In this document: one piece after another, positions 29,406-38,130 of the stretch
Layout of the letters: each line of letters starts with the position of its first letter
Position numbering within the stretch: the stretch's first letter is position 1
NCBI GenBank assembly: GCA_025356075.1
Contig: JANXUT010000075.1
Location: forward strand, 42,823-106,822
Origin: Pseudomonadota bacterium
GTDB taxonomy: Bacteria; Pseudomonadota; Gammaproteobacteria; Steroidobacterales; Steroidobacteraceae
DNA: 64,000 nt
Direction of reading: 5' to 3'
Program-made: the position numbers and the translations under genes
Notes under the pieces: generated by a model
Seen by the model: the letters and a program-made list of their open reading frames with translations, nothing else
What the model was told of the DNA's origin: nothing
Database searches by the model: none

Positions 29406-29411
29406 TATAAT
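29406..29411 (+). promoter_or_regulatory. Perfect -10 hexamer upstream of the dehydrogenase gene
   Basis: TATAAT occurs at 29406-29411 in otherwise GC-rich DNA, about 88 bp before the Gfo/Idh gene. No acceptable -35 is visible at 16-18 bp, so this is a weak call. Confidence 0.3.
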
Positions 29412-29498
29412 GGCGGGGGCGCGCGGCGGCGACAACCGCTGCCGGGCCCGGGAGCGCGCCTGTCGCGCCGCTTCCGACCCAACGGGCGGTGACTCCCC

Positions 29499-30461
29499 AT
29501 GACAGACGGCCAGCTGATTCGGGCGGCGGTGATCGGTACGGGCTACCTCGGCCGCCTCCACGCCCAGAAGTGGGCGAGCCTGCCGGGCTCGCGGCTGACG
29601 GCCATCGTGGATCCCTCGCTCGCGGTGCGCGCCGCCGTCGGGGCCGAGCTCGGCGTCCCGGCGGTCGCCGACTGGCGCGAGCTCTTAGGCTCGATCGATG
29701 CGGTCTCGATCGCAACGCCCACGGCGCTCCACCACGTGATCGCGAAGGCCTGCCTTGAGGCGGGCGTGCACGTGCTCGTCGAGAAGCCGATCACGACGAC
29801 GGTCGCCGAGGCGCAGGACCTCATCGCAAGCGCCGCGCGCGCCGGCCGCGTGTTGCAGGTCGGCCACCTCGAGCGCTTCAACGCCGCCGTGCAGGCGATC
29901 GAGGGCATCGTCACGCGGCCGCGCTTCATCGAGACGCACCGCCTCGCGCCCTTCCGGCAGCGGGGCACCGACGTCAGCGTCGTGCTCGACCTCATGATCC
30001 ACGACATCGACCTCATCCAGAGCATCGTGCGCTCCCCGCTCGCAAGCGTGGATGCGATCGGCTCCTCGGTGTTCTCCGACGACCTCGACATCGCGAACGC
30101 GCGCCTCAGGTTTGATTCCGGCTGCGTCGCCAACGTGACGGCGAGCCGCGTCAGCATGAAGACTGAGCGCAAGCTGAGGCTCTTCCAGGACGACCTTTAC
30201 CTGTCGCTCGACCTGCAGCAGAAGATCGTCACGGTGATCAGGAAGGGCGCGGCGCCGCTCGATCCGAACGGCCTGCCGCAGGTCGCGATCGAGGAGAAGA
30301 CCTACGAGCAGGGCGATGCGCTGAAAGCCCAGATCGAGGCGTTCGCCGATTCGATCCGCACCGGCCGCGCGCCTCTCGTCGGCGGGGCGGCGGGCCTCAA
30401 GGCGCTCGAGACCGCGATCCGCATCGGCGCGCTCGTGCGCGGCGCCAAAGCGCCCGCCTGA
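29499..30461 (+). CDS. Gfo/Idh/MocA family oxidoreductase
   Basis: A 320-residue NAD(P)-dependent sugar-type dehydrogenase. The N-terminal Rossmann fold has the nucleotide motif GTGYLGRLHA (residues 12-21), and the family sequence VLVEKPITTTVAEA marks the conserved EKP with its catalytic lysine near residue 97. The C-terminal domain includes DLMIHDIDLI, holding the conserved Asp/His. Some close relatives sit in lipid A or O-antigen clusters; no such genes are adjacent here, so the substrate is open. Its stop overlaps the next ATG by one base, so the two genes are co-translated. Confidence 0.9.
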   Translation: MTDGQLIRAAVIGTGYLGRLHAQKWASLPGSRLTAIVDPSLAVRAAVGAELGVPAVADWRELLGSIDAVSIATPTALHHVIAKACLEAGVHVLVEKPITTTVAEAQDLIASAARAGRVLQVGHLERFNAAVQAIEGIVTRPRFIETHRLAPFRQRGTDVSVVLDLMIHDIDLIQSIVRSPLASVDAIGSSVFSDDLDIANARLRFDSGCVANVTASRVSMKTERKLRLFQDDLYLSLDLQQKIVTVIRKGAAPLDPNGLPQVAIEEKTYEQGDALKAQIEAFADSIRTGRAPLVGGAAGLKALETAIRIGALVRGAKAPA

Positions 30462-30931
30462 TGCGTCGGCGCGGCGCGCTGTTCCTCGTCGCGGCGCTCC
30501 TCGTCGGCGCGGCGCCGGCGGCTGCGCTCGGCTGCGGCGCGACCCCGCAGGCGGCGTTCTCGCGATTCATCGCCGCGTTCAACGCGCTCGACTGGCCGAC
30601 CTTCCAGGGCTGCCTTGCGGATTCGGTGTCGCTCTTTGGTCCCGCGAACCCGGGCGCGCTGTCGCTGCATCGGCTCGACGGGCGCGCCGCGGTCGAGCGG
30701 AGCTTCCGGGCGGTGTTCGACGCCGCCGCCGCGGACGGCGCCGAGCGGCCGGGTCCCGACATCCAGCCCGAGAACGTGCTGCTGCAGCAGTTCTCCGGCA
30801 CCGCGCTCGTGACGTTCGAGTTCCGCCGGGCCGAGCACTCCTTCGGGCGCCGCTCGATCGTCTTCGCGCGGCAGGGCAGGACGTGGCGCATCGTGCACAT
30901 CCACGCCTCGAACGTGAGCGAGTCGCCCTAG
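30461..30931 (+). CDS. Exported NTF2/SnoaL-like fold protein
   Basis: A 156-residue protein with a Sec signal peptide (residues 1-23, LFLVAALLVGAAPAAALG) followed by an NTF2-like fold of the DUF4440/SnoaL type. Features are the helix AAFSRFIAAFNALDW, a mid-segment with hydrophobic strands, and the C-terminal pair RSIVFARQGRTWRIVHIHAS. Such proteins may be enzymes or small-molecule binders; no catalytic residue can be assigned. It overlaps the upstream dehydrogenase gene by one base. Confidence 0.82.
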   Translation: MRRRGALFLVAALLVGAAPAAALGCGATPQAAFSRFIAAFNALDWPTFQGCLADSVSLFGPANPGALSLHRLDGRAAVERSFRAVFDAAAADGAERPGPDIQPENVLLQQFSGTALVTFEFRRAEHSFGRRSIVFARQGRTWRIVHIHASNVSESP

Positions 30932-31028
30932 CCTGGCCGCCGCCGGCGAGGACCCGCGGCCCGGGCGCCCGGGTCCGACACCGGCAGCGGCGCTTGCGAA
31001 TCGGCGGCCCGCGATGGGCTCGGCGGAT

Positions 31029-31877
31029 TCAGGAGCCGAGACGCGCCGAGAGCGCCGCGACGAGTGCCTCTTGTTCCGGCCGCGCCGGGATGTAGCTCTT
31101 CAGGATCTCGGCGCTCGCCTCGGCACGACCGGCATCGGCTTCGAGGAACGCGCGGCACAGCCGGTCGAGGTGCATCCTCGGCGCGAGCCGCGCGGAGAGT
31201 CCATCGCAGGCCGCCTCGGCGCGCTCGTGATCCCCGGCGGCGAGATGCGCGACCGAGGCGAGGTTCAGGAGTTCCGCCTCCGGCACCGACACGCGGCCGT
31301 GGAAGCCGGGGTCGGTGCTCTTCAGGTACTCGTCCACGTAAGAAAGTCCACGCTCGTAGGCGAGCGCGGCGCTCGCGGCGCGCCCTTCGGCGTACAGAGC
31401 CGCGCCCAAGTCGAAGATCGCCGCGAGCGAGCGGGGATTCTCCTCCAGAGCGCGCCGCGCGTAAGACTCGAGCTCGGCGTAGCGACCGGCTTCGAAGAGC
31501 AGGTCACGGTACTCGCGTCGTCCGAGGCCGGGCTCGCGCCGCATCGCCTCGGTGAACGCGGCGAGCGCCGCATCGGTGTGGTGTTGCTCGGCCTCTATCC
31601 TGCCGAGCGCGAACCAGGCGCTCGCCTCGCTCGAGAGGCCCCGCACCAGCACGAGCGGCCGCGTCGCGGCGGCGTAGTCGGCGATGAAGCGCCGGTACTC
31701 GGCGATGGCGACGTCGCGGTGGCCGGCGCCCCATTCCTCGCGCGCATCGAGCGCGAGCTGCCGCTCGTTGATCTGGCGGTTGTAGATCTCGTAGCTCAGG
31801 AAGCCCGCGAGGTGCACGAACACGAGCCCGGCGAGCACGTAGCGCGCGATCCTGCGGTGCGACGGGGAGCGCGGCAT
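31029..31877 (-). CDS. Membrane-anchored TPR protein
   Basis: A 282-residue protein with a single N-terminal membrane helix (about 11-29) after a basic start, and then helical repeats. At least four TPR-like pairs are visible, for example WGAGHRDVAIAEYRRFIADY, FALGRIEAEQHHTDAALAAF and LGAALYAEGRAASAALAY. The repeats probably face the periplasm and bind protein partners. It is the last gene of a long minus-strand run, 39 bp after the nucleoside transporter. The partner is unknown. Confidence 0.82.
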   Translation of the reverse strand: MPRSPSHRRIARYVLAGLVFVHLAGFLSYEIYNRQINERQLALDAREEWGAGHRDVAIAEYRRFIADYAAATRPLVLVRGLSSEASAWFALGRIEAEQHHTDAALAAFTEAMRREPGLGRREYRDLLFEAGRYAELESYARRALEENPRSLAAIFDLGAALYAEGRAASAALAYERGLSYVDEYLKSTDPGFHGRVSVPEAELLNLASVAHLAAGDHERAEAACDGLSARLAPRMHLDRLCRAFLEADAGRAEASAEILKSYIPARPEQEALVAALSARLGS

Positions 31878-31915
31878 GCGCGCCTAGGAGCGGCTGCGTC
31901 GGCGCGCTGGCATGC

Positions 31916-33169
31916 TCAGTACGCGACGATGCCGACGATCGCGCCGGTCATGCACGAGGCAAGCGTCGCGCCGAGGAGTGCGCGCAGCGCCAGCGCATTC
32001 AGGTCGGCGCGACGCTCCGGCGCCATCGCCGCGATGCCGCTGATCTGGATGCCCATGCTGGCGAAGTTTGCGAAGCCGCACAGCGCGTAGATCGCGACCA
32101 GCCGGGTGCGATCGGAGAGCGCGGCGGGACCTAAGTCCGCGAGCTTCAGGTAAGCGAGGAACTCGTTCAGCACCGTCTTGATGCCGAGCAGGCTCCCGGC
32201 GAGCGGCGCCTCCGACCAGGGAATGCCCATGAGCCACGCGAGCGGCGCGAACAGCCACCCGACGATCCGCTCGAGCGACAAAGGCGCCCCGCCAACGAGC
32301 GGCAGGAGCCCGACGATCATGTTGAGGAGCGCGACGCTCGCGATGAGCACGAGGAGGATCGCCGCGACATTGAGCCAGATGTTGAGCCCGTCGGCGGTAC
32401 CGCGGGTGAGGGCGTCCATCGTGCTCGTGTAGATCCGGCCAGGCTCCGCGTGGCCGGCCGACTGCGTGTCGTCCGGCAGGAACAGGTACGCGAACAGGAT
32501 CGAGGCCGGAATCGACATCAGCGACTTCGTCAGGAGCTGCGAGATCATGTTGTCGAAGTGGCCGGCGAGCATCGCCGCGTACACGATCATCATCGACCCC
32601 GCGATCATCGCCATGCCCGCGGTCATCAGCAGCAGAAGCTCGTAGCGCGTCATCCGGGCGATGTAGGGGCGCACCAGCAGCGGCGCCTCGACCTGGCCGA
32701 CGAACACGTTGGCCGTGACGGCAAAGCCCGCCGGCCCGCGCGTGCCGAGCGTGCGCTCGAACACCCAGGCGATCGCGCCGATCACGAACGGCAGCACGCG
32801 CCAGTACCAGAGCACCGCCGACAGCGCCGACACGACGATGATGATCGGGATCACCTGGAACGCGAAGCTGACGAGCGCGCCCGGGTGCGTGACCGTGAAC
32901 GGCGGTGGCCCGCCGCCGACATAGCCGAACACGAACGCCGTGCCCTGGTTGGTCGCGGCCGACAGGGCGGTGACCGCGTGGTTCAGGTAGCCGAGCGCAT
33001 TTGCGATCGGCGGCACCCGCAACAGCACGAAGCAGATCACGAACTGCAGCAGCACCGCGACCGCCACCACGCGCCAGCGGATGCTCGCGATGGAGGAACT
33101 GAACGGCAGTGCGAGCGCAATGAAGACCAAGATCCCGGCCGCCGCCTGCAGGTCGAGGACGACGCTCAC
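31916..33169 (-). CDS. nupC: CNT family nucleoside transporter
   Basis: A 417-residue inner-membrane concentrative nucleoside transporter that imports nucleosides with H+ or Na+. It has many hydrophobic helices and the family hallmarks VFVGQVEAPLLVRPYI and, near the C-terminus, GFANFASMGIQISG. The GTG start at 33169 overlaps the stop of the patatin-like gene (GTGA) and gives the expected short N-terminus. NupC is a homologue label; the nucleoside preference is unknown. Translational coupling to a lipase gene is unusual. Confidence 0.92.
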   Translation of the reverse strand: MSVVLDLQAAAGILVFIALALPFSSSIASIRWRVVAVAVLLQFVICFVLLRVPPIANALGYLNHAVTALSAATNQGTAFVFGYVGGGPPPFTVTHPGALVSFAFQVIPIIIVVSALSAVLWYWRVLPFVIGAIAWVFERTLGTRGPAGFAVTANVFVGQVEAPLLVRPYIARMTRYELLLLMTAGMAMIAGSMMIVYAAMLAGHFDNMISQLLTKSLMSIPASILFAYLFLPDDTQSAGHAEPGRIYTSTMDALTRGTADGLNIWLNVAAILLVLIASVALLNMIVGLLPLVGGAPLSLERIVGWLFAPLAWLMGIPWSEAPLAGSLLGIKTVLNEFLAYLKLADLGPAALSDRTRLVAIYALCGFANFASMGIQISGIAAMAPERRADLNALALRALLGATLASCMTGAIVGIVAY

Positions 33170-35352
33170 GGCCGGCCGACCAGGAAGTACATCGAGGCGA
33201 AGCCGCCATCGGCGAGGCCGACGCCGAGGTAGAGGGGCCCGAGCGCCGAATCGCCCGACAGGAACAGCGAGCCCGCCTTCGTCTGTCCCGAGCGCGCGCC
33301 GCCGGCCTGCGGGCCGATGCTGGCGCCCTCGAGCGAGAGCCCGGCGTAGACCGACGGCAAAAGCGCGGAGAAGGAGGCGATGCGCCGCCGGTAGACGAGC
33401 CTTAGGAAAGCGATCCGGTCGGAGAGGATCTGGTCGGGCCTCAGGCCCGACAGGTTCTGGAAGCCCCCGGCCGAGAACTGCTCGTAGAACGGCAGGTCGG
33501 TGCCGAGCGCGCTCTGGTAGCGCGCCGCGAGCAGGAAGCTCGAGCGCTCGGTGCCGAAGGCCTTCTGCGCATCGAAGGTCAGCCGGTCGTAGTCGGCCTC
33601 GCCGCCCGCGAAATGGCGGGCCCACTCGGCGGTACCGCTCAAGAGAAAGCCGCTGCGCGGGAAGTCGAGGTCGTCGAGGCCGTCGAACACGAAGTGCAGG
33701 TGCAGGTCGCTGATCCGCCCGCGCATGTCGGGCACGATGTGCGCGCCCACGGTGCGCGCGATGCCGGTCGCGCCGCCTTCGACGCCGGCGGTGATCTCGC
33801 CCAAGTTGCCGAAGCGGATCCCGAGATCGGTGCCGACCCGAAAGCTCCGCCGCCGGTACGACTCGAGCGGCTCGTCGGCGACGTAGAGGTCCATCAGCTC
33901 CTCCGAGGCGAGCAGGCGCGGGGCGATGAACACGCGGCGCGCCGCATCGAAGGGCAGCCGCAGTTCGCTCGCGAGCGAATCGAGCTGGCCGACGCTCAGG
34001 CGGTTGCGCCATTCGAGGCCGCCCGTGGTGAGCCAGGTGCGCCGCTGGTCGGCGTAGAGCGTGAAGGCGCTCGAGCCCTCGAAGTTGGCGCTCAGTACGG
34101 CGCCGGCGCGCAGGTAGTCGGGACCCCACGGCTTCTCGACGGGCTTCAGCACCAACGTCGTGCCATCGGGCCCCGGATGCACCTCGCCCTGGATGAACTC
34201 GAAGTCATCCGTGCCGAGCAGCGTCGCCATCGCGCGCTCGGGGTTGGCGGGATCGGGGTCGCCGCCGAGCAACCGCCGCACCGAGTCCGGCGGCACGCGC
34301 GCGAGCCCCGAGGTGTCGACGACGACGTGGTCGTAGTGGGCCGGCACGCGGGCGCGGCGCTGGCGCTCGCGCCAGCGCGCGAACTCCTCCGCGCTCACCG
34401 CGAGTGGCGCGAGCGCGCGGGCCGAGCGGCGGGCGGCGAGCTCGCCGGCCGGTACGTAGTCGGCGCCGTGCGCGAAGTCGCTCGAGCTCAAGGCGCCAAG
34501 CTCGGGCGTGATCAGCACGTCCTCCGGGCCGAGTGCGGCGAGCGACACATCGACGTTCTGCTCGGTCAGGATGTTAAGCGTCTGTTCGGCGGCGCCGAGG
34601 AGCGAGACGAGCTCGGAGCGGCGCAGGAGCGGTGAGCCCACGTTCACCGCGATGACGATGTCGGCGCCGAGCTCGTGGGCGACGTCGATGCCTAGGTTGC
34701 GGACGAGGCCGCCATCGACGAGCAGCGAGCCGTCGATCTCCACCGGCGCGAACGCGCCTGGCACCGACATGCTGGCGCGGATCGCCGCGGCGAGGTCGCC
34801 GTGGTCGAGGACGACGAGCCGGCCGCTCTCGAAGTCGGTCGCGAGCGCCCGGTACTGGATCGGCAACGCATCGAAGGGGCTCGAGGTGATGGGCGCCACC
34901 AGCGACTGCAGGAAGAACTGCAGGTGCTGGCCGATGACGACGCCGCGCGGCAGGGCGAGCTGACTGCCACGCAGCCCGATCTCGGCGCCGCCAATGCCGA
35001 TGCGCTCGACGTCCTTGGTATAGACGGAGCGGTTGAACCGGGCCGGGAGGTCCGACAGCAGGTGGTTCCAGTCGGCGCCGCCGATCATCCGCTCGATCTC
35101 GGCGGGCGAGGCGCCGGAGGCGTAGGCACCACCGATGATGGCGCCCGCACTCGTGCCGACGATGCAATCGACCGGCACGTGCAGTTCCTCGAGGACTTTC
35201 AGCACGCCGATGTGGGGGATGCCACGCGCGCCGCCGCCCGAGAGGACCAGGCACACCTTCGGCCGCGGGGCGGGTGCGGGCTGCGCCGCTGCGCCCGGCG
35301 CCGCCGCCAGCAACGCAGCCGCGGCGGCTGCCAGCCAGCCGGCAGGCCTCAC
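33166..35352 (-). CDS. Patatin-like phospholipase with C-terminal beta-barrel (type Vd, PlpD-like)
   Basis: A 728-residue protein with a signal peptide (residues 1-23) and a patatin phospholipase A domain: oxyanion loop GGGARG (39-44), nucleophile in GTSAG (Ser68) and the Asp of the dyad in VDGG (Asp213). A POTRA-like segment (about 335-410) leads to a C-terminal 16-strand-type barrel of the surface antigen/BamA family, with many alternating strands up to the end. The architecture and length match the type Vd autotransporter PlpD, which places a lipase at the cell surface. The GTG at 35352 overlaps the 2-TM gene stop. Cleavage and release cannot be judged. Confidence 0.92.
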   Translation of the reverse strand: MRPAGWLAAAAAALLAAAPGAAAQPAPAPRPKVCLVLSGGGARGIPHIGVLKVLEELHVPVDCIVGTSAGAIIGGAYASGASPAEIERMIGGADWNHLLSDLPARFNRSVYTKDVERIGIGGAEIGLRGSQLALPRGVVIGQHLQFFLQSLVAPITSSPFDALPIQYRALATDFESGRLVVLDHGDLAAAIRASMSVPGAFAPVEIDGSLLVDGGLVRNLGIDVAHELGADIVIAVNVGSPLLRRSELVSLLGAAEQTLNILTEQNVDVSLAALGPEDVLITPELGALSSSDFAHGADYVPAGELAARRSARALAPLAVSAEEFARWRERQRRARVPAHYDHVVVDTSGLARVPPDSVRRLLGGDPDPANPERAMATLLGTDDFEFIQGEVHPGPDGTTLVLKPVEKPWGPDYLRAGAVLSANFEGSSAFTLYADQRRTWLTTGGLEWRNRLSVGQLDSLASELRLPFDAARRVFIAPRLLASEELMDLYVADEPLESYRRRSFRVGTDLGIRFGNLGEITAGVEGGATGIARTVGAHIVPDMRGRISDLHLHFVFDGLDDLDFPRSGFLLSGTAEWARHFAGGEADYDRLTFDAQKAFGTERSSFLLAARYQSALGTDLPFYEQFSAGGFQNLSGLRPDQILSDRIAFLRLVYRRRIASFSALLPSVYAGLSLEGASIGPQAGGARSGQTKAGSLFLSGDSALGPLYLGVGLADGGFASMYFLVGRP

Positions 35353-35702
35353 GGCTTGCGACCCTCGTCCGCGACGTGGAACCGGTGCATGAGCCGGTGC
35401 AGGATCGGCGCCAACAGGAGCCCTGCGGCGACGAGGAGCACGAGCCCGCAGTAGAGCGCGTAGGCCGAGGCGAACAGCTTGCCCGCCGTCGTGTGGAGCG
35501 CATCGACCGGCCCCATGCCGCCCATCAGCATCGAGGCATTGAGGAGGGCATCGATCCACGGCAGGTTCTCGAGGGCGTGGTAGCCGACAACGCCGATCGC
35601 AAGCGAGCCGCCCACGAGCCCGATCGCCGCCGCCGTGTGCCGGAGCAGCCGCTCGATGAACACCGCGCGCGTCGCCAGCCGATGGTGAATGCGTTCGTAC
35701 AT
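35349..35702 (-). CDS. Two-TM pore-loop-like membrane protein
   Basis: A 117-residue protein laid out like the pore module of a 2-TM ion channel: TM1 about 24-42, a re-entrant-helix-like stretch (LENLPWIDALLNASMLM, about 44-60), then GGMGPV, and TM2 about 74-100. Wording around the loop (PWIDAL, then TTAGKLFASAYALY) resembles potassium-channel pores, but the TVGYGD filter is replaced by MGGMGPV. It is therefore not a normal K+ channel; a different ion or a non-conducting relative is possible. It lies between the lipid kinase (2 bp) and the patatin gene (overlap). Confidence 0.75.
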   Translation of the reverse strand: MYERIHHRLATRAVFIERLLRHTAAAIGLVGGSLAIGVVGYHALENLPWIDALLNASMLMGGMGPVDALHTTAGKLFASAYALYCGLVLLVAAGLLLAPILHRLMHRFHVADEGRKP

Positions 35703-35704
35703 CG

Positions 35705-36664
35705 TCAGCGACCTGTCGCTGCTGTCCCGGGGTGCTTAGGATCGCACGGGACGATGGCGTCGATCGCCCCTCGTTGCACCTCGATCAGCGCCGGCGCGAG
35801 GCCGAGCAGCTGCCCGTCAGCCTCGACGCCCGTCGGCCGGTCGGTCTCGATGAGGACCCGTGCGGCGCGCGCGGTGATGGCGGCGCTGTCGCCGGCGAGC
35901 GTCCCGAGATAGAGCTTGGGCACGCGCACGAGCGCGGCGAGCGGCCGGATCGCGCGCACCGCGGCGAGCTCGAGGAGCCCGTTGCCAGGCTCCGCTGCGG
36001 GCGCGATCTTGAGCCCTCCGCCGCAGTAGCGCCCGATCGCGGCGAAGGCGACCAGCACGCGCGCCTCGATCCGGGTGCCATCGAAATCGATGACGCAGCC
36101 GGGGGGCTCGTACCGGGCGAGCCCGCCGACGACCGCCCAGAGGTACCTGAGCGAACGCGGGCCGCGGTGGCCGAGGCGCCCGAGCACGTCCGCGTCGTAG
36201 CCGACGCCGGCGACGTTGAGGAACCGGCGCGTGGCGGGAACGCCGGCCGCCGAGTACCCGATCCGGCCGAGGTCATGCGGCACGCGATGCTCGGCCTTCA
36301 GCATCCGGGCGAGCCCGGCGGCGTTTCGCGGCACGCCAAACCCACGCGCCCAGTCGTTGCCGGTGCCAAGCGGCGCCGCCGCAATCGCCGCGCGCTCACC
36401 ACCTTCGCCGAGGCCATTGACGACCTCATTGAGCGTGCCGTCGCCACCGACCGCCAGGAACCGGCGGATCCCGCGCTCGAAGGCCCGCCCGACGAGCTCG
36501 CTCGCATCGCCCGGCCCCTGCGTCTCGCGTGCCTCGACCGATACGCCCTCGGCCTCGAGCGCCGCCGCGAGGCGAGGCCAGAAGCGCCTCGCCCGGCCAC
36601 CACCCGCCGCGGGGTTCAGCACCGCGAGCCAGTGGCGCTCGAGCATCGGCCGGGGCGCCGTCAC
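35705..36664 (-). CDS. Diacylglycerol kinase family lipid kinase
   Basis: A 319-residue soluble lipid kinase of the DagK/YegS/BmrU group, which phosphorylates diacylglycerol or another lipid with ATP. It has NPAAGGGRARR (residues 17-27), the nucleotide motif GGDGTLNEVVNGL (around 73-85) and LGTGNDWARGFG (about 100-111), in correct order. The ATG at 36664 overlaps the truC stop (ATGA). The lipase and pore-like genes follow at 2 bp or with overlap, so lipid turnover is a reasonable theme for the operon; the lipid substrate is not known. Confidence 0.92.
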   Translation of the reverse strand: MTAPRPMLERHWLAVLNPAAGGGRARRFWPRLAAALEAEGVSVEARETQGPGDASELVGRAFERGIRRFLAVGGDGTLNEVVNGLGEGGERAAIAAAPLGTGNDWARGFGVPRNAAGLARMLKAEHRVPHDLGRIGYSAAGVPATRRFLNVAGVGYDADVLGRLGHRGPRSLRYLWAVVGGLARYEPPGCVIDFDGTRIEARVLVAFAAIGRYCGGGLKIAPAAEPGNGLLELAAVRAIRPLAALVRVPKLYLGTLAGDSAAITARAARVLIETDRPTGVEADGQLLGLAPALIEVQRGAIDAIVPCDPKHPGTAATGR

Positions 36665-37551
36665 GGTCCGGCACCGTCGAGCGAGCCGAGATCGGGCCAG
36701 CCGAGCGCCGTCGCGACCCGCGCGAAGTCCGCCGAGGGTGCCGCCTCGATCGCGAGCCTGGCGCCGGTGCGCGGGTGGGCGAGCGTGAGGCGCACTGCCG
36801 CGAGGAGCAGTCGCTCGTTCGCGAAGCGGCTGCGAAAAAGCCGGTTGTGCCGCCCCTGCCCATAGGTCGTGTCGCCGATGATGGGGTAGCCGGCGTGCTT
36901 CAGGTGCCGCCTGAGCTGGTGGCGGCGGCCCGAGTGCGGCTCGAGCGCGACGAGCGCGTAGCGGCTCAGCGGGTAGCGATCGACACAGACGGCAAGTTCA
37001 GCGGTCGCGAGGCGCACGAGGCGCGTGACGGCTGGCTGCAGTTCGTCCGAGGGCTCGCCCGGCTCGTAGGCATCGTGCAGTCGCTCGAGCGGATGATCGA
37101 TGTTGAGCGTCGGCGGTGGCCAGCCGCGCACGATCGCGAGGTAGCGCTTGCCGACCGCACCGTGCTCGAAGGCGCGGCTCACGGTCGCGAGCGCGGCGGG
37201 GTTGAGCGCGAACAGCAGTACGCCCGAGGTCGCCTTGTCGAGCCGGTGCACCGGATGGACGGTCTGGCCGAGCTGGTCGCGCAGCCGCTGCACCGCGAAG
37301 TCGCGCGCCCACGCATCGAGCCGCGTGCGATGCACGAGGAGCCCGCTTGGCTTCTCGATTGCGACCAGGTCCTCGTCGCGGTAGAGGATTTCGAGCGGGG
37401 GATCACGGCATACTGGCGCGGAGTCAGTGGGCTGCGAAGGGTGTGCATCATGGGTGAGCGGAAGGGTGGCCGTCGCGCGGCCGGGGCGGGCGCGTTCACT
37501 CGAGTCCGGCGGTTGCCGGAGCTTGCCCAGTACGATCGGCGCATCGTCCAT
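36661..37551 (-). CDS. truC: RluA-type pseudouridine synthase, probably tRNA (TruC)
   Basis: A pseudouridine synthase of the RluA family; the closest match from memory is TruC, which modifies U65 of tRNA. Conserved parts are LEILYRDEDLVAIEKPSG, the catalytic Asp in HRLDKATSG, the insert typical of TruC (QPAVTRL) and the final GRRHQLRRHLKH. The start is a problem: no ATG, GTG or TTG occurs in frame just before LEILY. The nearest is ATG 37551, which adds about 50 poorly conserved residues and overlaps the divergent PNPOx gene by 102 bp. One extra C in the 5-C run at 37398-37402 would supply a GTG start near 37406, so a base error or indel is possible. Confidence 0.85.
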   Translation of the reverse strand: MDDAPIVLGKLRQPPDSSERARPGRATATLPLTHDAHPSQPTDSAPVCRDPPLEILYRDEDLVAIEKPSGLLVHRTRLDAWARDFAVQRLRDQLGQTVHPVHRLDKATSGVLLFALNPAALATVSRAFEHGAVGKRYLAIVRGWPPPTLNIDHPLERLHDAYEPGEPSDELQPAVTRLVRLATAELAVCVDRYPLSRYALVALEPHSGRRHQLRRHLKHAGYPIIGDTTYGQGRHNRLFRSRFANERLLLAAVRLTLAHPRTGARLAIEAAPSADFARVATALGWPDLGSLDGAGP

Positions 37552-38130
37552 GAAATCCTCGATGCTGCAACTCATTGCCACGTCGCCCACGTGATTAAGG
37601 GCCGGCCCGTCGCGACGCCAACGCTGCACTGGCGGATCGGTGAGCGAGTGTACTGGCACGGCAGCGTCGCGAGCCGGATGCTGAAGTCGACCAAGCAGCG
37701 CGCCCTCGTGTGCCTCACGGCCACGATCATCGACGGCTGGGTGCTGGCGCGCTCGGCGTTCAACCACAGCGCCAATTATCGCTCGGTCATGTGCTTCGGG
37801 AGCCCGGAATCGATCGAGGACCCGGCCGAGAAGAGCCGCTTGCTCGAGGTGTTCACGGAGCGACTGTTTCCCGGGCGGTGGGCCAAGCTCAGGCCCGTGA
37901 ACCGCAAGGAACTCGGTGCGACGACGATCCTGTCGTTGCCGCTCGAGGCGGCCTCCGCCAAGGTCCGCACGGGTCCGCCCGACGACCCGGCGCGCGATCG
38001 CGACTGGCCGGTGTGGGCCGGTGTCCTGCCGCTCGAGCAGCGCAACGGCCGGCCGGTCGCCGACGCCGGGCTCGCCGCCGGCCTGGAGGGCCCGCCGCGC
38101 TTGCGGCGCAGGCCCGGGCCGAAGGGGTGA
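37450..38130 (+). CDS. Pyridoxamine 5'-phosphate oxidase / Nim-like flavin-binding protein
   Basis: A 226-residue protein with a split-barrel FMN-binding fold. It has VHEILDAATHCHVAHV, the VYWHGSVASRML segment (His and Arg typical of the FMN phosphate site), and ends with a weakly conserved, proline-rich tail. The closest type is the Nim / PNPOx-related group, not true PdxH. The start is ATG 37450 after an AAGGG site; a GTG at 37441 is possible. Its 5' part overlaps the truC open frame on the other strand. The stop overlaps the amidase GTG (GTGA), so it is part of the amidase operon. Confidence 0.85.
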   Translation: MGERKGGRRAAGAGAFTRVRRLPELAQYDRRIVHEILDAATHCHVAHVIKGRPVATPTLHWRIGERVYWHGSVASRMLKSTKQRALVCLTATIIDGWVLARSAFNHSANYRSVMCFGSPESIEDPAEKSRLLEVFTERLFPGRWAKLRPVNRKELGATTILSLPLEAASAKVRTGPPDDPARDRDWPVWAGVLPLEQRNGRPVADAGLAAGLEGPPRLRRRPGPKG

